NCBI GenBank assembly: GCA_019414725.1
Contig: DXLM01000036.1
Location: forward strand, 10,609 to 32,150
DNA from: Bacteroides sp.
GTDB taxonomy: Bacteria > Bacteroidota > Bacteroidia > Bacteroidales > Bacteroidaceae
Length of the DNA stretch: 21,542 nucleotides
Reading direction: 5' to 3'
The position numbers and the translations under genes are program-made. Below the pieces are notes generated by a model. That model did no database searches. It was given only the letters and a program-made list of their open reading frames with translations, and had not been told where the DNA came from. Numbering within the stretch: the first letter of the stretch is position 1; each line of letters begins with the position of its first letter. Shown piece by piece: positions 15,244-21,542 of the stretch.

Positions 15244-18200
15244 ATGGAGAATGAAAATGCATTTCTTCAGAAGCTGGACAAGATTGGCAACTTGACACAA
15301 GTGGTCTGTCTCAGTCTGTTTCTGACAGGAGTTTCTGTTCAGGGAGTATCCGCTGAGACAGGATTCCCTATATCCCAGTCGGTGCAACAGACTAAAACTG
15401 TCACCGGACAGGTGGTTGATGAAACTGGTGAACCGGTGATTGGTGCCAGTGTGGTGGTGGAAGGAACTACAAACGGTACCATTACTGATTTTGACGGAAG
15501 ATTTGCTTTGCAAGTCCCTTCGGGCAAGAAGGTTGTCATTTCATTTGTGGGGTATGTGCCGCAAACGATTGCTCCGAAACAAGGAAAAGACTTTAGAGTG
15601 GTGCTGAAGGAAGATTCCAAAATGCTGGACGAAGTGGTTGTAGTCGGTTACGGTACTCAGAAAGCAAAAGATGTGACAGGATCTATCGGGGTTATTACTC
15701 CTTCGGAAATTTCAGATTTGCCGGTGTCGAATTTGGGTGCTGCGCTAGCGGGACAGATACCTGGTTTGAGTATCAGTGGTGGTGACAGCCGTCCGGGTGA
15801 AGGGGCAACTATGTCTATTCGTCAATCTTTCTCGTATTCTAAAGATGGTGGTAGTACTAATCCGATGGTCATAATCGATGATGTGATTCAGATAGATGCC
15901 AACAGCGGTCTTCCGACATTAGAAACTTTCAATGCCCTTGATCCTTCTGAAATTGAAAGTATTTCAGTCCTTCGTGATGCCAGTGCTGCCATTTACGGTT
16001 CCCGTGCTTCGCAAGGTGCTATTATTGTAAAGACCAAACGAGGTAAATCAGGAGCTCCCAAAATCAATTATTCAGGTAAATTCGGATTTAATGATGCAGT
16101 GGGACATCCTAAAACCTTAAAAGGAGCAGCTTATGGACGTTTTGCCAATTCCTTTAATTTGGCCAATAATAAGATAAGTATGGATCCGGATGGAAACTGG
16201 ATGAATAAAATTTATAATGAAGCGGAACTGGCCGAGATGGATGGCTTGAATTACAATTGGCTGGATGAAGCCTGGTCCGGCGCTTTTACAATGAACCATT
16301 CGGTCAATGTAAGTGGCGGTAGCGAGAAAGCTACTTATTTTGCGGGTGCTTCTTACTATACTCAGGGGGCGAATCTTGGAAAACAGGATTATAATAGATG
16401 GAACTTCCGTGCAGGTGTGGATATCAAATTGACTTCCGATTTGAAATTTTCTGCAACCATAGCGGGTAACCAGCAGGAAACCACATCGAGTTTTACCAAA
16501 GGTTTAAGCAATTTGAACGGTTATGGGGGAACTAAGCCCGGTGAATCCGGTGATTATTTGGTTCTTGCTCATATGCCGAATTATTTGCCATGGGAGATAA
16601 CATTGGATGATGGTAATACCTATTATACATCTCCTTTGTTGAATAGTTACTCGAGTGCGGGTAATGCAACATCGGGCAATAAAATGAGTACATGGAATTA
16701 TTTTGCTATGGAGAATAATGACGGTTCTTATTCCACGAATGATAATTTCAGTTATGATGCCAACTTCTCCGTCACTTATGCCGTTCCGTTTATCAAAGGT
16801 CTTTCATTCAAGGGAAGCTATGCGTTGAAGCGTAGTGCCAGTGATAGTGAGCAGGCATTTATGCCATTTACGTTGGCTTATCTGAAAGCAAGCGATGCAT
16901 TGACACCCGGAAATCGTTTTTATAGCGATCATCCGTCTGTTTCCGATTATCAATTAAAAGAATTTACGGGAAGCACTCGTGTGGTATATTCAGACCAGAT
17001 GGCTAAAAACGAGCAATTGAACTTCTATGTGAATTATGAAGGAAAGTTTGGCAAGCATAGCATTGCCGCCATGGCTGCAGTGGAAAAAATGCAGGCTTAT
17101 ATGCATTCCAAGCGGATGTTGTTTAATAACCCTGACCCGGATGGTTATTTGGGTACTTCGCCAAGTGCGGGAGCGATGGATACAGGTAATTCTATTACAT
17201 ATAAATACAAACAGGGATCTTTGTCTTATTTAGGTCGTGTAAGCTATAATTATGCCGATAAGTATTTGTTCCAATTCCTATTCCGTAGCGATGCTTCCAC
17301 TAAATTTGCTCCGGCCAATTATTGGGGCTTCTTCCCGGGCGTTTCCGTGGGGTGGGTAGCTTCGGAAGAAGAATTTATGAAGAAGTTGCTGCCGTCATGG
17401 TTTGAATACATGAAAGTACGTTTCTCATGGGGACGTACCGGTAAAGATAATATCAAAGCATGGGGATGGAAGCAACTCTATTCATTGGATCCTAGTAGAG
17501 GATATGGATTCGGTTCTAACGGTGGTATCCTGCAAACGGGTATCAAGCCGGGAGCGACTCCTAATCCTGATGCGCATTGGGATAATACCGATAAATTTAA
17601 TCTTGGTTTTGATTTGCGTTTCCTCAATAACCGTTTAAGTGCGACTGTGGATGTGTACTATGATATAAACTCTGACATCTTGAATCAGAATATCGGTGGT
17701 ATCATAGGTACTCCTATTTTTGCAGGAGGTGCTTTGACAGAAGTGAACTTTGGGCGTATTGATGCTTTTGGTAGTGAATTCTCTTTGAATTGGCGCGATA
17801 AAATAGATCAGGTGAAATATAATATCGGAGTGAATTTTGGATTTAATGGCAACAGGGTAAGAGAATGCCCCCAGTCTGCTCCGAGTTATATACAGGAAAA
17901 TTCTGTAAGAGAGGGTGCTTCTACTATATTCCCTACATACGGGTATAAAGTATGGAGAGGTACAAGTTCCGGAGATGGTATTTTACGGAACAGTGATGAT
18001 ATTGAGAATTATTGGAACTATTTATCGGCCAATGCAGAAGCCGCAGGCACTTCTCCGGAATATTTGGGCGTAAAAGATGCCAGTCAGTTAAAACCGGGTA
18101 TGTTGGCTTATCAGGATTTGGGTGGCGTATTGAATGAGGATGGTACGCAGTCGGGGCCCGACGGACGTATTGCCAAGACCCAGGATTATGCCAAACTGAA

Positions 18201-18699
18201 TAAGAGTGGAAAGACATATGGTTTTACCACCAAACTGGGGGCGGAATGGAAAGGTATCAGCTTTAATATGATGATTGCCACTTCATGGGGTGGTTATCGC
18301 CAGATTGACGTCAATAAAATCACAACATCCAGTGGGGATATGCTTTGGACACCGGACTCATTTTGGGAAGATATGTTTGATGAAAGAAATAATACGACGG
18401 GGAAATATCCTAATTTAGGTTTAGACAACAGAATATCAGGATCAGTGATTGCACCGTCTGATTTTTGGTCTATCAGTACGTTCCGTTGCTATATCCGTAA
18501 CTTAAGTATCGGTTATACGCTGCCTAAGGCATGGTTGTCACCTTTAAAGATCCAGTCGGCTAAATTAAGTCTGACAGGTAATAATCTATGGGATTTCTAT
18601 AACCCGTATCCCGATCATTATCGTAATATGTATTGTGGAACAACTTCATTGTATCCTACATTGAGAACGTGGTCGTTGGGAGTAAATGTATCATTCTAA
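15244..18699 (+). CDS. SusC/RagA-family TonB-dependent outer-membrane glycan transporter
   Basis: This 1151-residue protein has the normal SusC length. A signal-type N-terminus (about 1-37, ending GVSA) precedes a carboxypeptidase-regulatory-like domain (about 49-120, TVTGQVVDETGEPVIGASV). The SusC signature TonB box DEVVVVGYGTQ lies at residues 129-139. The plug domain follows (LAGQIPGLSI, VLRDASAAIYGSRASQGAI) and then a beta-barrel ending GVNVSF, with the terminal phenylalanine expected of outer-membrane barrels. With the SusD-like lipoprotein it forms the lidded importer that takes up oligosaccharides using TonB energy. It lies 29 bp after the epimerase-like gene and 20 bp before the susD-like gene, with an A-rich sequence before the ATG, so co-transcription is likely. 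The pectate lyase nearby suggests pectic cargo; that is inference from context. Confidence 0.95.
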   Translation: MENENAFLQKLDKIGNLTQVVCLSLFLTGVSVQGVSAETGFPISQSVQQTKTVTGQVVDETGEPVIGASVVVEGTTNGTITDFDGRFALQVPSGKKVVISFVGYVPQTIAPKQGKDFRVVLKEDSKMLDEVVVVGYGTQKAKDVTGSIGVITPSEISDLPVSNLGAALAGQIPGLSISGGDSRPGEGATMSIRQSFSYSKDGGSTNPMVIIDDVIQIDANSGLPTLETFNALDPSEIESISVLRDASAAIYGSRASQGAIIVKTKRGKSGAPKINYSGKFGFNDAVGHPKTLKGAAYGRFANSFNLANNKISMDPDGNWMNKIYNEAELAEMDGLNYNWLDEAWSGAFTMNHSVNVSGGSEKATYFAGASYYTQGANLGKQDYNRWNFRAGVDIKLTSDLKFSATIAGNQQETTSSFTKGLSNLNGYGGTKPGESGDYLVLAHMPNYLPWEITLDDGNTYYTSPLLNSYSSAGNATSGNKMSTWNYFAMENNDGSYSTNDNFSYDANFSVTYAVPFIKGLSFKGSYALKRSASDSEQAFMPFTLAYLKASDALTPGNRFYSDHPSVSDYQLKEFTGSTRVVYSDQMAKNEQLNFYVNYEGKFGKHSIAAMAAVEKMQAYMHSKRMLFNNPDPDGYLGTSPSAGAMDTGNSITYKYKQGSLSYLGRVSYNYADKYLFQFLFRSDASTKFAPANYWGFFPGVSVGWVASEEEFMKKLLPSWFEYMKVRFSWGRTGKDNIKAWGWKQLYSLDPSRGYGFGSNGGILQTGIKPGATPNPDAHWDNTDKFNLGFDLRFLNNRLSATVDVYYDINSDILNQNIGGIIGTPIFAGGALTEVNFGRIDAFGSEFSLNWRDKIDQVKYNIGVNFGFNGNRVRECPQSAPSYIQENSVREGASTIFPTYGYKVWRGTSSGDGILRNSDDIENYWNYLSANAEAAGTSPEYLGVKDASQLKPGMLAYQDLGGVLNEDGTQSGPDGRIAKTQDYAKLNKSGKTYGFTTKLGAEWKGISFNMMIATSWGGYRQIDVNKITTSSGDMLWTPDSFWEDMFDERNNTTGKYPNLGLDNRISGSVIAPSDFWSISTFRCYIRNLSIGYTLPKAWLSPLKIQSAKLSLTGNNLWDFYNPYPDHYRNMYCGTTSLYPTLRTWSLGVNVSF

Positions 18700-18719
18700 A
18701 ATTAAAAAGAATCATTGAT

Positions 18720-20729
18720 ATGAAAAAGCGCATATTATATACTGTGTTATTGGCAGCCGGATTGGCATTTAGCAGTTGCAGTGACCAGTTCTTGCAGGAT
18801 ATGAATCCGTATGACAGTTATTCACCGGAAAAGACTTTCGGCATCGAATCTAATTTGGACTTATATATTCAGAATGTGTATTATAACTATTTTTATAAGT
18901 CGGGTATGACCCCTCCACAGTCATACGGCTTGTCCGGTAACTGGAATGACTATTCAACTTATACGGAGGAGAAATGGGGTATCGAGAAGAAATTTGACGC
19001 TTCCAGAAGTTTGAAAAAAGCTACGGACTGTGAAACTTATTTTGGCAGTAATCTGGCTACGAATATAAAGAATGATCCATATAGCCGTATCCGCAGTTGC
19101 AATGAAATTCTGGAAGGAGTTGATAAATATGGTCAGGACTTGTCGGAAGCTGCCATAAAAAAAGCGAAAGGACAGGCTTATTTCTTCCGTGCCATGCAGT
19201 TGTTTGATCTGGTACGTGTATACGGAGCTGTTCCTGTGGTAAATAAAGTGCTTATGGCGGCCGACCGTGAGGGAGCTAAAGATTATAATCGTGAAAGTGT
19301 GGAAACATGTGTCAACCAGATCTTGAGTGATTTAAAAGAGGCTGCGAATCTGCTTCCCACTCGTAAAGAATGGGGAAGTGACCAGTATGGACGGTTGACC
19401 AAGGAAGCTGCATTGGCATACAGAAGCCGCGTGGCGCTGGTATTTGCAAGCCCTATCTTTAATGCAGATTGGAATAATACAGGCAGTAAACGCTGGAAAG
19501 ATGCGTTGGATATTACTCTAGAAGCACAGGCTTTCTTGAGCAGCGAAGGTTATGGTTTGTATGGCAATTCCGCCAAAGACTGGAATGAAATGTTCTACAA
19601 GTTTGATAATCAGGAATGTAAGGAGGTGATTATGGTCAAACTGTTGGCTAGCTCTACCTCTAAAAATGATGAACATAGTGGATGGCAGAAAACAATCCGC
19701 TTGAAAACAATGGGTGGCAGTGGTTCCGGTTATCATGTTCCTATGGGTATGTTGGATATTTTCCCGATGGCGGATGGTTCCAAAGCTGTAAATGATGACG
19801 GTGAGGCGATAAACGGGTACGACCGTTCTTTATTCTTCAAGAATCGTGATCCGCGTTTCTATTACACGTTTACTTTCTCCGGAGCGAAATGGGGATATGA
19901 TCAGGATGCAGATGCCGTAGTTTGGAATTATCGTTGGAGTGAAACGAAAGAAGATGGTTCTCAGTTGCATTATTACACGGAAAATGAAGGCAGCAGTCCG
20001 GCGATAGTACGTAAAATGTCCGATCCGGCTGAAAATAGTGCAAACACATATCAATGGGATGGCACTGATGTATACGAATATCGTTATGCTGAATTGTTAT
20101 TGAACCTTGCAGAATGTTATGCAGCTACGGGGGATATAAGTAATTCAGTGAAAACAATTGGTGAAATTCGTGCCCGTGTAGGTATTCCTGCATCCAATAA
20201 TTATGGCTTGGGAACGATTACCGATAAGAATGAAGCTATTAAGGCTTGTCTGCGTGAGCGTCAGGTGGAATTAGCTTATGAGGGTAAGCGTTATTGGGAT
20301 TTATGGCGTTGGATGCTGTATAATGATGATGCAAGTGATAACAATACCACCTGTACTACCTTGGGTATTGAGCCGTTAAATGGTACTGCCCGTGTGGGTA
20401 AATATTTACAAGTGAAGGATTATGACGGAAAGGCAGATCCTCTTGTTTCTGTCATTGCTGATTTTGAGCCTGTAGATGTGGATAATGCGGCAGACTTACA
20501 AGCCGAAATGAATAGGTTGGGAGAGTTCTGGAGCCAGCACTTTGTTTTACAGGATAGAGAAACTCCGGTAGATAATGTGAATGGTCAGGAAGCAGTAATT
20601 TCATGGCAGGAAAACTATTATCTGTCCGGTCTGCCCTCTAATGTATTGAATATGAATCCGTGGTTGGAACAATCAAAAGGATGGTTGGATTATTATGAAT
20701 CAGAAGGCACATTGGATGCTAGGAAATAA
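18720..20729 (+). CDS. SusD/RagB-family surface glycan-binding lipoprotein
   Basis: This 669-residue protein starts MKKRILYTVLLAAGLAFSSC, with a lipobox cysteine at C20 followed by S-D, so it is a lipoprotein likely shown on the cell surface. The start at 18720 is set by this signal; the frame is open further upstream but overlaps the susC-like gene. SusD features are the N-terminal helical region (SRIRSCNEILEGVDKYG, AKGQAYFFRAMQLFDLVRVYG) and the C-terminal RagB/SusD segment (YRYAELLLNLAECYAATGD, CLRERQVELAYEGKRYWDLW). It caps the SusC-like pore and captures glycan. Some SusD proteins are shorter, about 500-600 residues, so extra loops are present, including a segment near 560-620. It is co-transcribed with the gene 20 bp upstream. 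Confidence 0.95.
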   Translation: MKKRILYTVLLAAGLAFSSCSDQFLQDMNPYDSYSPEKTFGIESNLDLYIQNVYYNYFYKSGMTPPQSYGLSGNWNDYSTYTEEKWGIEKKFDASRSLKKATDCETYFGSNLATNIKNDPYSRIRSCNEILEGVDKYGQDLSEAAIKKAKGQAYFFRAMQLFDLVRVYGAVPVVNKVLMAADREGAKDYNRESVETCVNQILSDLKEAANLLPTRKEWGSDQYGRLTKEAALAYRSRVALVFASPIFNADWNNTGSKRWKDALDITLEAQAFLSSEGYGLYGNSAKDWNEMFYKFDNQECKEVIMVKLLASSTSKNDEHSGWQKTIRLKTMGGSGSGYHVPMGMLDIFPMADGSKAVNDDGEAINGYDRSLFFKNRDPRFYYTFTFSGAKWGYDQDADAVVWNYRWSETKEDGSQLHYYTENEGSSPAIVRKMSDPAENSANTYQWDGTDVYEYRYAELLLNLAECYAATGDISNSVKTIGEIRARVGIPASNNYGLGTITDKNEAIKACLRERQVELAYEGKRYWDLWRWMLYNDDASDNNTTCTTLGIEPLNGTARVGKYLQVKDYDGKADPLVSVIADFEPVDVDNAADLQAEMNRLGEFWSQHFVLQDRETPVDNVNGQEAVISWQENYYLSGLPSNVLNMNPWLEQSKGWLDYYESEGTLDARK

Positions 20730-20897
20730 TTTAATACGATAGTTTTATATCTGCTAGTTTATTATGACAGATACAAGCATTTTTGAGTACATATCCCCGA
20801 AAAGTGCGTCTTGAAAAAGATAATTGTTAAGAAAAAGAGAACGGAATATAAATTCCAACTTACTTATAGCACAGATATAATTTTTTAAGAATAAAGT
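20730..20897. other. Gap between the susD-like and pectate lyase genes
   Basis: This AT-rich 168-bp gap has a small hairpin TATCTG (20748-20753) / CAGATA (20768-20773), without a T run after it. It also holds TGCGTCTT at 20805-20812, shared with the region before the epimerase-like gene. No TAnnTTTG promoter is visible. The lyase may be read through from susD or have its own regulated start. Confidence 0.4.
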
Positions 20898-21542
20898 ATG
20901 AAAAGAAAAATGTTTTTAGGACTGTGTATGGCTACTTTTATTGCTCCAGTGGCAATGGCCCAGTATCCCCAGTTGACTGAGGAAGCGAAGCAAGCCTACC
21001 AGAAAATGATGAGTGAAGAACGTCGCCGCTCTGACGAAGCCTGGGCAAAAGCATTGCCTGTTGTACAGAAAGAAGCGAGAGAAGGTCGTCCGTATATTTC
21101 GTGGGCTTCCCGTCCATACGATTTGCCGCAGGCACGAATTCCTGCTTTCCCCGGTGCTGAAGGAGGAGGTATGTACAGTTTCGGCGGTCGTGGCGGTAAG
21201 GTGATTACCGTGACTAATTTGAATGACCGTGGTCCCGGTTCTTTCCGTGAGGCTTGTGAAACAGGTGGAGCACGTATCATTGTCTTCAATGTTTCAGGTA
21301 TTATTAAATTGGAATCTCCCATTATCGTCCGGGCTCCATATGTCACTATTGCAGGACAGACAGCTCCGGGTGACGGGGTATGTATTGCCGGAGAGTCTTT
21401 TTGGGTAAATACGCATGATGTAGTGGTACGCCATATGCGTTTCCGCCGTGGCGAAACAAAAGTATGGCATCGTGACGATTCTTTCGGAGGCAACCCGATT
21501 GGAAATATCATGATTGACCATTGCTCTTGTACTTGGGGATTG
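20898..21542 (+). CDS. Secreted pectate lyase, PL1-type (partial, runs off the window)
   Basis: The first 215 codons are present, with no stop before the window ends. A signal peptide (MKRKMFLGLCMATFIAPVAMA then Q) is followed by a charged helical linker (about 25-80) and the start of a right-handed beta-helix at residue 83 (AFPGAEGGG). Further motifs are GGRGGKVITVTNLNDRGPGS, FREACETGGARIIVFNVSGI, VTIAGQTAPGDGV, VVRHMRFRRGE and IMIDHCSCTWGL at the cut. These match Bacteroidales PL1 pectate lyases, which cleave polygalacturonate by calcium-dependent beta-elimination. The catalytic arginine and the rest of the calcium site lie mostly beyond the window, so activity cannot be checked. This gene gives the best clue that the locus targets pectin. 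Confidence 0.9.
   Translation, partial: MKRKMFLGLCMATFIAPVAMAQYPQLTEEAKQAYQKMMSEERRRSDEAWAKALPVVQKEAREGRPYISWASRPYDLPQARIPAFPGAEGGGMYSFGGRGGKVITVTNLNDRGPGSFREACETGGARIIVFNVSGIIKLESPIIVRAPYVTIAGQTAPGDGVCIAGESFWVNTHDVVVRHMRFRRGETKVWHRDDSFGGNPIGNIMIDHCSCTWGL

Noticed and set aside
1..21542. tRNA, rRNA or integrase attachment sites
   Set aside because: I looked for tRNA-like cloverleaf ends, rRNA signatures and integrase genes and saw none, so an integrated element boundary cannot be placed.

Overview
The window reads as Bacteroidales chromosome, most likely Bacteroides or Phocaeicola. The evidence is a SusC/SusD pair, a hybrid two-component regulator with an AraC output domain, signal peptides ending in AQ or SQ, A-rich ribosome-binding regions, and promoters of the TTTG / TAnnTTTG type. 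The species cannot be fixed from the sequence alone.

Region 1 (about 1-6235) is AT-rich accessory DNA. It holds a frameshifted gene tail at the left edge and a YhcG-type (DUF1016) PDDEXK nuclease-fold protein. Next is a chimeric coiled-coil ORF whose first codons are a relic of an IS5-type transposase, then a solitary TonB-dependent-receptor-like outer-membrane protein. An Abi-family HEPN protein with a clear promoter follows. After it come two strong inverted repeats, one a five-helix rod of about 120 nt, and an ORF stub with ACG where a start codon is expected. These look like defence genes and mobile-element debris.

Region 2 (about 6236-7010) has no convincing gene but is highly patterned. 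A segment of about 520 bp is bounded by inverted arms of about 45 bp, each carrying three GGCTCA boxes. It is followed by at least seven degenerate GACCT repeats, mostly 21-22 bp apart, and then by a GC-rich hairpin just before the next gene.

Region 3 (7011-21542) is a polysaccharide utilisation locus, all on the plus strand: secreted GH2 glycosidase, hybrid two-component sensor/regulator, exported sugar-isomerase/epimerase-like protein, SusC-like transporter, SusD-like lipoprotein, and the start of a secreted PL1-type pectate lyase cut by the window end. The lyase suggests pectin or another galacturonan as substrate. Likely division of labour: the lyase and SusD act on the polymer at the surface, SusC imports oligosaccharides with TonB energy, GH2 and perhaps the epimerase-like protein act in the periplasm, and the hybrid regulator senses a breakdown product there and switches on the locus. 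A good hairpin terminator separates the regulator gene from the epimerase-susC-susD unit.

The most unusual material is non-coding: the rod-like inverted repeat (5910-6029), the inverted-repeat-bounded segment (6275-6795) and the helically phased repeat array (6783-6956). Among proteins, the epimerase-like one appears to have lost a usual metal-ligand glutamate.
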